A stretch of 64,000 nt of DNA from Nitrospira sp. (GTDB lineage Bacteria; Nitrospirota; Nitrospiria; Nitrospirales; Nitrospiraceae), in contig CP060499.1 in the NCBI GenBank assembly GCA_024760525.1, positions 3,865,501-3,929,500 on the forward strand. Reading direction: 5' to 3'. Under the pieces are notes generated by a model. That model had not been told where the DNA came from. It made no database searches and saw nothing but the letters and a program-made list of their open reading frames with translations. Position 1 is the stretch's first letter, and each line of letters begins with the position of its first letter. Both the position numbers and the translations under genes were made by a program. Below are positions 45,701 through 53,478 of the stretch, piece by piece.

Positions 45701-46466
45701 TGGTTCCCGTCGTTCTAGTAAATTCCCGATACCCACTATCCGGCAGAATGATGCGCACGACGCTGCAGAGATCATCGCGCAGCATGTACTGCTCATAAGG
45801 ATGACTCGACCCGATTCCAAATGCTCGGACCCCGGTGTCCTTAGTGCGATAGGTCCGAACCAGTCGAATTGGGAGGACATCGGGAATCTCAATATCGACG
45901 TCTTCCTGATAGTACAACCCAGTCATCATACTGACCGGATCAGCACACTTATCATCCGGGCACGGCGTATTAGCCTCATTGGCAGGCCACGGCAGAAATG
46001 TGGGCGCATTGGGCTGACCAGCAAGATGAAAGATCGTATTGTACGCAGGATTATTCCCTGCCATACAGTACGTACCCCATGAAATGCTTGTGATTGCGCC
46101 ATAAAGCAGGGGAGTTCGATAACTAATGCCACCTGCATCGCCTCCACCAGGTGCACACTGCACCATGGCCCCTCCGAAATAAGGGCCCGCCCAACCGGGA
46201 GGAATAGAATCTGCTGGGCAGCAGACCTTGATCCAGGCCGCTGCGTCATAGATCGGCGAGGCTTCTAAGGAGGTGGTACCCGCACGCCCCATAAAATACA
46301 TGGTGCCGGTTTGCCCGGTTTGGAGGAGTTCACCGGGACGAATCGGGGTATCCCCCACCATACCTCGGTCGAGCAGCACTTGAGCTTCAAGATGGGCTGG
46401 CAGAATGGCTCCGCTCATCAGACACAATGTCACAACACATAGTAGGATTCGCCATGTGGTTCTCAT
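42768..46466 (-). CDS. Full-length secreted RHS (YD-repeat) polymorphic toxin
   Basis: 1232 aa. It has a signal peptide (residues 1-28), a region of about 190 residues typical of RHS leaders (PVSMMTGLYYQEDVDIEIPDVLPIRLVRTYRT), a run of YD repeats from about 220 to 1040, and the conserved core YYRARYYQPRLQRFISEDP. A variable tip of 124 residues (from 1109) follows DPVG: a membrane-like hairpin, then a soluble domain with KGLGAKPKDWVGITPDGDVIVGG. The signal peptide, with no VgrG or PAAR, suggests Sec-dependent display on the surface rather than type VI delivery. The start overlaps the upstream stop as ATGA. Confidence 0.88.
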   Translation of the reverse strand: MRTTWRILLCVVTLCLMSGAILPAHLEAQVLLDRGMVGDTPIRPGELLQTGQTGTMYFMGRAGTTSLEASPIYDAAAWIKVCCPADSIPPGWAGPYFGGAMVQCAPGGGDAGGISYRTPLLYGAITSISWGTYCMAGNNPAYNTIFHLAGQPNAPTFLPWPANEANTPCPDDKCADPVSMMTGLYYQEDVDIEIPDVLPIRLVRTYRTKDTGVRAFGIGSSHPYEQYMLRDDLCSVVRIILPDSGYREFTRTTGTNCLDSTLQHTTTQTAFYAATFAWDQNLQRYRLKFKAGTEWHFSDYGSLVAMVDRNGNTFTLTRAAAGGMAGNLTKITTPNGRYLTFTYDSSNRITQVADILGRTVTYTYDGSGRLWKVTNPLSGVSEYTYDASHRLLTAKEPNGNLHVTNTYDANGRVATQTQADGTTYQFAYTLDGSGKVTQTDMTDPRGYVKRVTFSSAGYTLTSTDAFGQPEAQSTTYEWQAGTNLLLSVTDTMGRKTAYTYDSKGNVLTVTRLAATPNAVTTTFTYEPTYSQVATVTDPLSHTTTFGYNTKGNLTTITNALSKTTTITVNGQGQPLTIKDPLNHTTTFTYELGDLISVKDPLNRETKRMLDAAGRLRSLINPLGQKTVYTPDALDRITQLTDAINGVTQFGYDANSNLLTVTDAKSQQTVYTYSNMNRTSTRKDPLLNTETYTYDNNGNLATILDRKSQTTTYTYDPLNRRTKTTFQDGTSTNYTYDAGNRITQVQEKNSVGTVAATITRAYDGLDRLTQEVTPQGQIDYTYDNASRRATMTVAGQPQVTYTYDNANRLTAITQNTSTVTIGYDDADRRTSVTYPNTNKVEYAYNGASELTSLTYKQGATTLGDLTYTYDAAGNRIKTGGTFARSNIPPALTTTNYNANNQQTTFGTTTETYDLNGNLATSADAGVTTTYTWNARNQLTGISKTGFTASFTYDSFGRRTGRTVNGAVTNYVYDGLNPVQEKNGGTVTANLVTGIGIDELFTRTDGVGSRALLPDALGSTVALGDGTGTLQTQYTYEPFGLTTQTGADSTNSYKYTGREDDGTGLMYYRARYYQPRLQRFISEDPVRFAGGDTNFYAYAFGNPIRFRDPVGKNAMLIGPLVLSPPALLATTIVIGGVGAYYYYLQQSQVPSPDDHLIFNKPDRSAKPRNCPTGTKPIDQFPDLDTDDIHAIKKGLGAKPKDWVGITPDGDVIVGGDEGQATNQGPYKKFLPWDK

Positions 46467-49111
46467 GGGCTCGTCACCTGAAGGTTAAGACTCCCCGTCG
46501 CTGTCGTCAGCGGATTGATGGTAATCGTGTATGTTCCTGTCGTGCCCAGCGTTACCGTCGGGAGATTGAAGCTCGCCGCTGAGTTCGTAGTCCCCGTCTG
46601 AAAGCTCCCGCTCGGGGTGTACAGATACACACTGACGCTGCCCAGCGTATTGCTCGTGATCTTAACGGTCGCCTGTTGACTGGCGGTTCCCGCAAATGTG
46701 TAACGGGCGTTCTGCCCGGCCCGGCTGATCGTGACCGGAGTGGCCGCCGCATTGATCGTGACGCTGCCTGAAACCTCCGTCGAGAGCGTCAAGGTGATGT
46801 TGCCGGTGTACTGTGCAGTGGGATTGACGGTGACTGTATAGGTTCCGGTCGTCGGGAGAGCGGTCGGCGCATCGAGGCTCCCCCCGCTGGTGCCGACGGT
46901 CGTAGACGCGAACTGAGTGCCATCCGGCTTCCACAGAGTGACCGTGGCCGAGGTGATGGTCACACTTGTCATGCCGAGACTGACCCACTGACCCGCCGTC
47001 CCCGTAAACGTGTAGAGCGAATTCCGGCCGATGGGGGTGATGTTCGTGGTGGTTGGAGTACCGTCCAGATTGAGTGTGCTGGAGAGATACGACATCAGCG
47101 TGAGCGTGATGGTGCCGGTGTTGGTCCCAGATGGATCGACGACGATCGTATAGGTGCCGGTCGTGGGGAGTACGCCAGAAGGTTCGAGTCCACTCCCACT
47201 AGTTCCGACAGTCGTCGAGGCGAGTTGTGTTCCAGTGGGACCGAGCAGCGTCACCGTGCTGGACGCAATGGTCACCGACGTCAGGCCCAGACTGAGCCAC
47301 TGCCCGCTGGTCCCGCTGAAGGTATAGCGGGCGGTTTGACCCGCTTTCGTGAGACTGAGCAGCACTGCGGCGCCATCCAGCGTGATGGTCCCCGTCAGCG
47401 GCGACGTGAGCGTAAGGGTCATGCTGCCGGTCGCAAGACCGGAGGGATCCACGACAATCGTGTAGGTGCCAGCCGTGGGCAGCGTCGTCGTGGGATCGAG
47501 ACTTCCGCCGCTGGTTCCGATGAAAGTGGAGACCAACGTCGTCCCATCCGGTTTGAGCATCGAAACGGTACTCGAGCTGATCGTCACGCCGGTCATCCCG
47601 AGATTCACCCATTGCCCGGCCGTGCCGGTGAATGTATAACGGGCACGCTGCCCAGGGACGGTCAAGGTTGGAGTGACCGTGGCACCATCGATGGTGATTG
47701 TGCCCGTCACATCGGGGGTGTTATAGAGCGTGAGCGTGACATTGCCGGTAGCGGCACTGGACGGATCGATGAGAATCGTATAGGTCCCGGAGGCCGGCAG
47801 GATTTGGCTATCGATCGCGCCGCCGCTGGTGCCAAAAGAAGTCGGCGCAACAAGGGTCGTCCCATCCGGCTTGAGGATGGACGCATTGAACGCCGCCATC
47901 GTGACAGAGGTGACCCCGAGGCTGATGGTGTGTCCGGAAGTCCCGGTAAAGGTGTACCGCGCGTTCTGGCCCACCCGCGTGACGGAGATCGGCACCGCCG
48001 CCCCACCGGGTGTAATCGTGCCGGTCAATTCCGTCGAAACGGTGACACTGATATTCCCGGTGTAGGTGCTCACCGGATCGAGCAAGATCGTATACGTGCC
48101 GGTGAGGGGCAGGACTGCCAGATCGATGCTGCCGCCGCTGGTACTGAATGAGGGGACCGGAATGGTCATCGAGACGCCATCGGGGCGATAGACGGACGCC
48201 GCGAACTGCGGAGCCGTCACGCCGCTGAAACCAATGCTGACGCGTTGCCCTGCGGTTCCATCGAACACCATCAAGCCAGTTTTATTGGCCGTCGTGACGG
48301 ACGCCGTTACGGTCGACCCATCCACGGTGACACGGCCGGTATATTGGACATCTGCCGCGACCACCCCAGGCGGTGCGACATAGAATTCCTGGGCGCTCGT
48401 TGCTTTGCCGTAGATGGTCGAGATCGAGATCGGTCCGGTTTGGGCAGTACTGGGGACCGGCACGGTGAGGCTGGTACTGGATGCCGTGGCCACCGCTCCC
48501 ATGGCGGCCGTAAAGGCGACGCGGTTATTGATCGGCGTCGTCTCGTAATTCGTTCCCGTCAGGGTCACTGTCGCACCGTAGTTCCCAACGGCAGGGCTGA
48601 AACTCGATAAGGTCGGGACGCCGCCGGTTCCAACGGTAAACGACGTCGCACTGGTCGCCGTGTTGGCCCCAACGGTCACGCTGATGGGCCCAGTCGTCGC
48701 TCCGCCGGGGACATTCGCGGTCAACACTGTGGTGGAAGCTGTAAGAACCGTCGCCGTCGTGCCATTGAACTTGACGGTGTTCGATGCCGGCGTAGCATTG
48801 AAGCCGGTCCCATAGATGGTCACAGGAGTACCGACTGGACCCGACGAAGGCGTGAACTGGATAATAACCAGGGTCGAGGACGCTTGCCGCGTGATTCCTG
48901 TCAGATTGCCGACGCTATCGTAGACGTAGATGGCTGTGTCGCTGGCCGGATCGATGACCGCCAAGAGACGGCCCGCATCGTCGTAGACGTAACTGATATC
49001 GGCCGCGGGGCTGGCAGGCCCAAAGAGTACCAGGGCAACGACGGTGGCGGTGGTGGTGACAGCTAGACTGCTAGTGACCCGCTGATACACACGAAAGAGG
49101 ATCGCGCTCAT
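46463..49111 (-). CDS. Secreted TIG-domain protein with six tandem ~104-residue repeats
   Basis: 882 aa. A signal peptide or membrane anchor (about 15-37) precedes one YD-like repeat (ISYVYDDAGRLLAVIDPA, then YVYDSVGNLTGI). Two TIG/IPT domains follow (about 82-165 and 166-247). Six repeats of about 104 aa then run from residue 255 to the end, each built like a PPC-type beta domain (VGQNARYTFTGTSG, GTYTIxVDP). The YD opening and ATGA coupling to the RHS gene suggest a joint function, perhaps a surface scaffold or export helper. No catalytic residues are seen. Confidence 0.78.
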   Translation of the reverse strand: MSAILFRVYQRVTSSLAVTTTATVVALVLFGPASPAADISYVYDDAGRLLAVIDPASDTAIYVYDSVGNLTGITRQASSTLVIIQFTPSSGPVGTPVTIYGTGFNATPASNTVKFNGTTATVLTASTTVLTANVPGGATTGPISVTVGANTATSATSFTVGTGGVPTLSSFSPAVGNYGATVTLTGTNYETTPINNRVAFTAAMGAVATASSTSLTVPVPSTAQTGPISISTIYGKATSAQEFYVAPPGVVAADVQYTGRVTVDGSTVTASVTTANKTGLMVFDGTAGQRVSIGFSGVTAPQFAASVYRPDGVSMTIPVPSFSTSGGSIDLAVLPLTGTYTILLDPVSTYTGNISVTVSTELTGTITPGGAAVPISVTRVGQNARYTFTGTSGHTISLGVTSVTMAAFNASILKPDGTTLVAPTSFGTSGGAIDSQILPASGTYTILIDPSSAATGNVTLTLYNTPDVTGTITIDGATVTPTLTVPGQRARYTFTGTAGQWVNLGMTGVTISSSTVSMLKPDGTTLVSTFIGTSGGSLDPTTTLPTAGTYTIVVDPSGLATGSMTLTLTSPLTGTITLDGAAVLLSLTKAGQTARYTFSGTSGQWLSLGLTSVTIASSTVTLLGPTGTQLASTTVGTSGSGLEPSGVLPTTGTYTIVVDPSGTNTGTITLTLMSYLSSTLNLDGTPTTTNITPIGRNSLYTFTGTAGQWVSLGMTSVTITSATVTLWKPDGTQFASTTVGTSGGSLDAPTALPTTGTYTVTVNPTAQYTGNITLTLSTEVSGSVTINAAATPVTISRAGQNARYTFAGTASQQATVKITSNTLGSVSVYLYTPSGSFQTGTTNSAASFNLPTVTLGTTGTYTITINPLTTATGSLNLQVTSP
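46466..48349 (-). repeat. Six tandem protein-coding repeats of about 312 bp
   Basis: Units start at about residues 255, 361, 467, 571, 675 and 779 of the secreted TIG protein. Each begins with a T-G-x-[IV]-T strand and ends T-G-[NS]-[IM]-T-L-T-L. Units 2-5 are most alike. The sixth is the most diverged. Confidence 0.8.
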
Positions 49112-49250
49112 CGTTGCTCCGTCTTCAGGGTCATTGACGCAAAGGGAGAATCACCACGCAACTTCACCAGTTCATGCGTGAGACTTATCTTACGTTAAAT
49201 AACTTACGGTATTTGTGATTTGTTGCAAGACCAGAAAATGGCTCTAGCCG
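49112..49250 (-). promoter_or_regulatory. AT-rich promoter region of the RHS operon
   Basis: The 139 bases upstream of the start at 49111 hold an AT-rich block with a direct repeat CTTACG (49189-49194 and 49203-49208, 14-base period, on the + strand) flanking TTAAATAA, and a possible -35 TTGCAA on the - strand. A GGAG lies 5 bases before the ATG. The promoter itself is not confirmed. Confidence 0.4.
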
Positions 49251-49389
49251 AAAGGCCATTCGGTCTCTTCTTGGGGAACCATCGTCCTGTGACACTTTGC
49301 GACATGGTCATTGTGTCCTGGGTTGGAGCGTGCAGCACCGGATGCAATCGGTGAGCCGATCGATCGCTGTGCAAGGAATGCGTTTCGAT

Positions 49390-49560
49390 TAACGCGGCTT
49401 TCGTGATGAGTTCGTCGATACGCAGCTTTGGCAGGAAGTTTGCTGTGACCGTCGCCCGTCCCCCTTTTGTACAGGATTCAACCAGTCACGCACAAAATTG
49501 ATCGATGTGGGGTTGATCGTCTGGGTCCTTGGACGTCCGAAGAAGTCGTGCCACAGACCT
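49390..49560 (-). pseudogene. Decayed RHS core scrap
   Basis: On the - strand, conceptual translation with frame changes gives DFFGRPRTQTINPTSINFV, then DWLNPVQKG, TVTANFL and LRIDEL. This matches the DSFGRRTGRTINGTTTNFVYDGLNPVQEKNGGTVTANLL part of the living copies. No open frame survives. It lies just after a small membrane-protein gene, the same order as immunity gene then next core in the array. Confidence 0.65.
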
Positions 49561-49601
49561 TTACTTCGGCGTTGGACAGCAACATCCCATTCTTCTGGAT
49601 G

Positions 49602-49913
49602 CTACACGACGAGCAAAGCTACGAAGAGAGTGGCCACCAGCATGATTCCTGCCAAGGAAACCAGCTTAAGGCGCCTCTCGGTCCTTTCTCGCGCTTCGCC
49701 TTGTTGTGTTGTGAGGAGGAGCAATAACAACCAGCTATAGAGGCTGCAAAACCCACCGATGCTGAATATCGACATCACCAAGAATTGTTCCGAGCGCTGA
49801 GTACCCTCCGGCAGAAAGAACAACAGGACCGTGCAGACGGCACCATACGCCGCAGCGAGATAGGCGAACAGGGTGATACTCGCTCTCTGTCTCACCTGCT
49901 CGTCAGGGGTCAT
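49602..49913 (-). CDS. Small three-helix membrane protein, possible orphan immunity gene
   Basis: A 103-aa product with three hydrophobic segments (ITLFAYLAAAYGAVCTVLLFFL, FLVMSIFSIGGFCSLYSWLLLLLLT, LAGIMLVATLFVALLVV). No family recognised and no good ribosome-binding site; it may be decaying. Its place before an RHS scrap suggests a relic immunity gene from an older cassette. Confidence 0.5.
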   Translation of the reverse strand: MTPDEQVRQRASITLFAYLAAAYGAVCTVLLFFLPEGTQRSEQFLVMSIFSIGGFCSLYSWLLLLLLTTQQGEARERTERRLKLVSLAGIMLVATLFVALLVV

Positions 49914-50300
49914 GTGAAAACCCGGCAGTACTACGTGGTATGGCTCCCGAAGTCTCCATCATTCCCGCACGACTTGCACCGACTCGCTGCGGAGCGCTGC
50001 ATCATGCAACACGCAGTCGAGCGCCTGCGCTCTCCATCCGCCGCGACTATACTGCAGCTATTCAAGCAATACAATATACGGACGTGGAGCACCGTAAGTA
50101 GTATGCGCTATCCATTGACTGGAAAACCATGATTGGCCCGATACGGGCCGCTCTCAGTTCGGAGGCAGGTTCTGGACTGGAACGTTCGAAGGCCGGCGAC
50201 TAGCAGCAGAAGCGCAACAATCGGAGGAGTTTCGGCCATCAGGCTGGAACGTGTTCCAGACTGAGGCCTCTTAGAGGATACATTTCACGAATACCCGGAC
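49914..50300. other. Intergenic region, no gene recognised
   Basis: The 387 bases between the small membrane-protein gene and msrA have only an inverted repeat at 50244-50259 (CTGGAAC-GT-GTTCCAG), which could be an operator or weak terminator near the msrA end. A + strand open frame here (49785-50132) has no coding look. Confidence 0.5.
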
Positions 50301-50921
50301 CTACGGCTTCCCCCAGAGCGCTTCCAACCGTTGGTCTCGGCCGCATCCGATTTTATAGTACTTATATCGGATCGGGTTCTTCTTGTAGAAATCCTGGTGA
50401 TAGTCCTCGGCTGGATAGAAGGCTGAAGCCTTGACCAATTGGGTCACGATCGGTGCAGGGAGCCGTTTGGATTGATCGAGCGCGCTCTTGGATTCTTCCG
50501 AAAGCCGCCTTTCGTCATCGGTCGTATAGAACACGACCGATCGGTATTGATTGCCAAAGTCGCAGAATTGCCCGTTCGGCGTAATGGGGTCGCTGTTGTG
50601 CCAGAAAGCATCCAATAGTTTCTGATAACTGACCTTCGAAGGGTCATAGGTCACCTCGACGGACTCCGCGTGCCCCGTTTTCCCCGCTGAGACCTGTTCA
50701 TAGGTGGGATTGGCGACCGTGCCGCCCATGTAGCCGGAGACCACTCCGAGCACGCCATCAACTTTCTCAAAAGCCAATTCCATGGACCAGAAACAACCGC
50801 CCGCAAAGTACGCTTTCGCGGTGGTCGCCGCGCTCAGTGATCCGCTCCAAGGCCAAGTAAAAAGCGTCGCACAGGTCAGTAAACCAACTGCGAGGAATGT
50901 CAGTTGCCGACGAATAGCCAT
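50301..50921 (-). CDS. msrA: Exported peptide methionine sulfoxide reductase MsrA
   Basis: MsrA reduces methionine S-sulfoxide. The 206-aa product has an N-terminal hydrophobic signal (LTFLAVGLLTCATLFTW) and the catalytic GCFW motif with C43. It also has GYMGGTVANPTYEQVSAGKTGHAESVEVTYDP and the resolving-region FYPAEDYHQDFYKKNP. An exported MsrA would repair periplasmic proteins. The ATG at 50921 has GGAGG eight bases before it; an open frame to 51020 is not used. Confidence 0.95.
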   Translation of the reverse strand: MAIRRQLTFLAVGLLTCATLFTWPWSGSLSAATTAKAYFAGGCFWSMELAFEKVDGVLGVVSGYMGGTVANPTYEQVSAGKTGHAESVEVTYDPSKVSYQKLLDAFWHNSDPITPNGQFCDFGNQYRSVVFYTTDDERRLSEESKSALDQSKRLPAPIVTQLVKASAFYPAEDYHQDFYKKNPIRYKYYKIGCGRDQRLEALWGKP

Positions 50922-51016
50922 GATTGCGTCCTCCCCCTCCATCGTCGTCCCAGGGCGGCGTTTCTTACATCTTACTACGGCGATCGATGGAAAGGTGGGT
51001 GGGCGTCCCTCGGTCT

Positions 51017-51559
51017 TCACACAGGCAGATAGGGATAGAGGTCCGGGTCGGCCCGCCGCGCGCGGCGTTGACGCCCATCCATGAGCTTCATGATGAGCTC
51101 AATCGCTTCTTCCGGGGATGCCGCCGCATTGACCAATCGCTTGTCGAGTTTGCGGAAGAAGGCCACGTCGGCTGACGAGGCTTCCACGAGAATGACGGGC
51201 TTGCCGGCTTTCACCGCCAGAGCGACCTCCGACACGGTCCCTGATCCAGTCAGTCCGCATGCCACGACGACGTGGCTCGTCAAGACATTGATGTTGTTGC
51301 GGCCGCTCCCCATTTCCGTGATGATCGACACATCCACATGGCGAGACACCTTGTCTTTGGCTGTCGGCAGGATCCCGATGGTCAAGCTTCCACCGACCCG
51401 TTTGGCGCCTTCACAAGCGGCATCCATCACCCCGACGTCACGGCCACCCGTCAAGACGACCCAGCCGCGCCGCGCAATGAATTCTCCAAGGACGCGCGCA
51501 TTATCGAGATCCTTTTTTGCCGCCTTCGCCGGCCCCATCACCCCTACAACAAATCGCAT
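51017..51559 (-). CDS. LOG-family (TIGR00725-like) protein
   Basis: A 180-aa Rossmann-fold protein with the LOG-type motif run TGGRDVGVMDAACEGAK and GSGRNNINVLTSHVVVACGLTGSGTVSEVALAVKAGKPV. The family includes cytokinin-activating phosphoribohydrolases and nucleotide-monophosphate N-glycosidases; many bacterial members have unknown substrates. The ATG 51559 follows GGGAGACCGTG. It is upstream of msrA on the same strand, 95 bases apart. Confidence 0.85.
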   Translation of the reverse strand: MRFVVGVMGPAKAAKKDLDNARVLGEFIARRGWVVLTGGRDVGVMDAACEGAKRVGGSLTIGILPTAKDKVSRHVDVSIITEMGSGRNNINVLTSHVVVACGLTGSGTVSEVALAVKAGKPVILVEASSADVAFFRKLDKRLVNAAASPEEAIELIMKLMDGRQRRARRADPDLYPYLPV

Positions 51560-51589
51560 CACGGTCTCCCACAGTGCTCGTGTAGATTC

Positions 51590-53227
51590 TTACAATCGAG
51601 AGGACGTTAACGTCACATCGGCGTGTGCCCAGATACTCTTGAATTGCTCCTCGATGGCGGTCGCCTCACTGTCTTTCTGCTGAGCACGGAGGCTCTGGAT
51701 CAGCCCGAAGTAGGCCCAGCCGTTCTGAGGGTTTTTGGCCAAATCAGCCCGGTAGACCACGGTCGCCTCACCTGGTTGACCGGCCCTCAGCAATACCGCA
51801 CCCAGATAGTGGCGCACCGGAATCGGCCAGAAGGAAGGCTCGGCATACGGCAGGGCCTCTTCCAGCTTGACCGCCTCCACCAACGCCTTGATGGCTTCAT
51901 CGTAGCGTTTGCGATGGGTCGCGATCTCGCCGGCCAGGAGTCGCTCCGCGAGCTTGACCAAGGCCCGTTCGGTTTTCTCCTCCGTGGTGCGATGGCGTCC
52001 AAATCGTTTCGCCATGTCGGCCAGCACCGCGTGTTCGCCCTCGGATCCCGGCAGGCGGCCCGAAGCCGCGAGCGCCATTCCCCTACCCAGCCGCCACATG
52101 GCCTGCTGTAGCCGCAACCCCTTAGGAGGGGCCGGTTCGCGCAGCAGCTCGTCCCATTGCCCGAACCGGATCATCGACCACAACGGTACCGGAAGATACA
52201 GTTCTTTCCACCGGTCCTTGCGCGCTTCCTCCTCGGTGATCGTTCCGGTCAGTTGACGGGCAACCTTCAAGGCTTCAGTTCTTCGTCCTTCCATCGCCAA
52301 CGAAGCCCAGAGGAAATGGAGATTGTGCGTATAGTAGCCATCGGCATAATTGCCGCTCAACGTTCTCCCATTCAGATAGTCCTGATCCACCTTTGCCGCA
52401 TGTGTATTGCGTTCAGCGGCCTCATGGTACCGTCCCAGCCTGATATAGATATGGGCGGGCATGTGGACCAAATGACCCGCGCCCGGCATGAGCCCGGGTA
52501 AACGCTCCGCGCAGGCCAGCGCCCGTTCCGGAGCAGGGGAGGCTTCCACACTATGGATATAAAAATGGCAGGCCCCAGGATGATTCGGGAACCGCGCCAG
52601 AATGGACTCCAACGTGGAGACGATTTCCTCGGTGCCGGCCTTGGGGCGCCCATCCACTGTCCACAAATCCCACGGTCGCAAATCCATCATGGCCTCAGCG
52701 AACAACACCCCTGCATCCGGATCGTCAGGAAACCGTCGCCATAACGCGCGCATCGCATCCGCATAGGCCTTATCAAGAGCCGCGCGCCCATGATTCTTCC
52801 CGCTGTATCGCTTGCCGAGCGCGTCGATATACGCCTGTTCTCCGGCGCTGGCATGCGCGCTGTGCGATCGGGCCTTCTGCAGGGCATCTCCTGCGCGCCG
52901 TTCGTCCGTCTTATTCATCGTCGCATTGATGTTCGGTCCCAGCGCGAGCGCCACTCCCCAGTAGGCCATCGCTGCCGACGGATCGAGACGAGCGGCTTCT
53001 TCGAAGGCCCGAATCGCCTCTTCATGGTTGAAGGCGTAGAGCAACCGCAACCCTTGATCAAAGTATTTTTGGGCCTCCTCGGATGTTGTCGTGATGGCGT
53101 GATGGTGGGTGCCGAGATTATCAAAAAGCAGGACCCGAGGCGTATGGAGTTCGGCGGCCACTCCGGTGGCGTGCGGTACCAGAGTCAGCGTAAACACACT
53201 CCACAGCAGCAGGCTAGGAATCCTCAT
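51590..53227 (-). CDS. Exported TPR-repeat protein
   Basis: A 545-aa exported protein (signal peptide MRIPSLLLWSVFTLTLVP...). TPR-like helices start at YFDQGLRLLYAFNHEEAIRAFEEAARLDPSAAMAYWGVALA. A central part has HFYIHSVEASPAPERALACAERLPGLMPGAGHLVHMPAHIYIRLGRYHEA, and a last TPR-like run precedes the C-terminus. TPRs mediate protein contacts. A GTG at 53248 is an alternative start; the ATG at 53227 gives a cleaner signal peptide. The His-rich central part is suggestive but I assign no enzyme. Confidence 0.75.
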   Translation of the reverse strand: MRIPSLLLWSVFTLTLVPHATGVAAELHTPRVLLFDNLGTHHHAITTTSEEAQKYFDQGLRLLYAFNHEEAIRAFEEAARLDPSAAMAYWGVALALGPNINATMNKTDERRAGDALQKARSHSAHASAGEQAYIDALGKRYSGKNHGRAALDKAYADAMRALWRRFPDDPDAGVLFAEAMMDLRPWDLWTVDGRPKAGTEEIVSTLESILARFPNHPGACHFYIHSVEASPAPERALACAERLPGLMPGAGHLVHMPAHIYIRLGRYHEAAERNTHAAKVDQDYLNGRTLSGNYADGYYTHNLHFLWASLAMEGRRTEALKVARQLTGTITEEEARKDRWKELYLPVPLWSMIRFGQWDELLREPAPPKGLRLQQAMWRLGRGMALAASGRLPGSEGEHAVLADMAKRFGRHRTTEEKTERALVKLAERLLAGEIATHRKRYDEAIKALVEAVKLEEALPYAEPSFWPIPVRHYLGAVLLRAGQPGEATVVYRADLAKNPQNGWAYFGLIQSLRAQQKDSEATAIEEQFKSIWAHADVTLTSSRL

Positions 53228-53478
53228 GACCAGCTTTGTAGCAGACACGACCTCGACCTGGCTAGATGATGAGTGCTCTCTGTGATCGATGGGGTGGATC
53301 AGGAGGGCTCGCCCTCTCTTGGTTGAAACACTCTCGGGATGAATTCTGAGCAGACGGCAGACAGGGTTCCGACCGAAGGCTTCTTCGATGGTCGTCGTGA
53401 TGGGAGGGAAGAGGTGCCGGAGTTCCGGGTGTGCGTCGAACCAGGCTCAGCGATCAAGTCGGTCACACCACGCGCGGT

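Larger units (their letters stand above)
31588..49111 (-). other. RHS polymorphic-toxin locus with six displaced tip cassettes
   Basis: Read 5' to 3' on the - strand this is: secreted TIG/repeat protein, complete RHS protein, immunity candidate, then six 5'-truncated RHS cassettes, five each with a different tip and a small immunity-like gene. The organisation matches orphan rhs-CT arrays, in which displaced tips can be recombined into the full-length gene. Boundaries are the PilZ gene on one side and an AT-rich promoter region on the other. Individual parts are listed separately. Confidence 0.9.

Noticed and set aside
42768..46466. Type VI secretion-linked RHS effector
   Set aside because: No VgrG, PAAR or Hcp gene is in the window and the protein has a Sec-type signal peptide, so T6SS delivery is not supported.
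47225..48151. 308-residue + strand open frame opposite the repeat protein
   Set aside because: Antisense to tandem coding repeats and with Arg/Gly/Asp-rich composition typical of reverse reading.
46466..48349. Tandem repeats considered as a CRISPR array
   Set aside because: The period of about 312 bp and the open frame across all units fit protein repeats; there are no short direct repeats with unique spacers.
49785..50132. + strand open frame before msrA
   Set aside because: Overlaps the small membrane-protein gene antisense and has no ribosome-binding site or recognisable domain.
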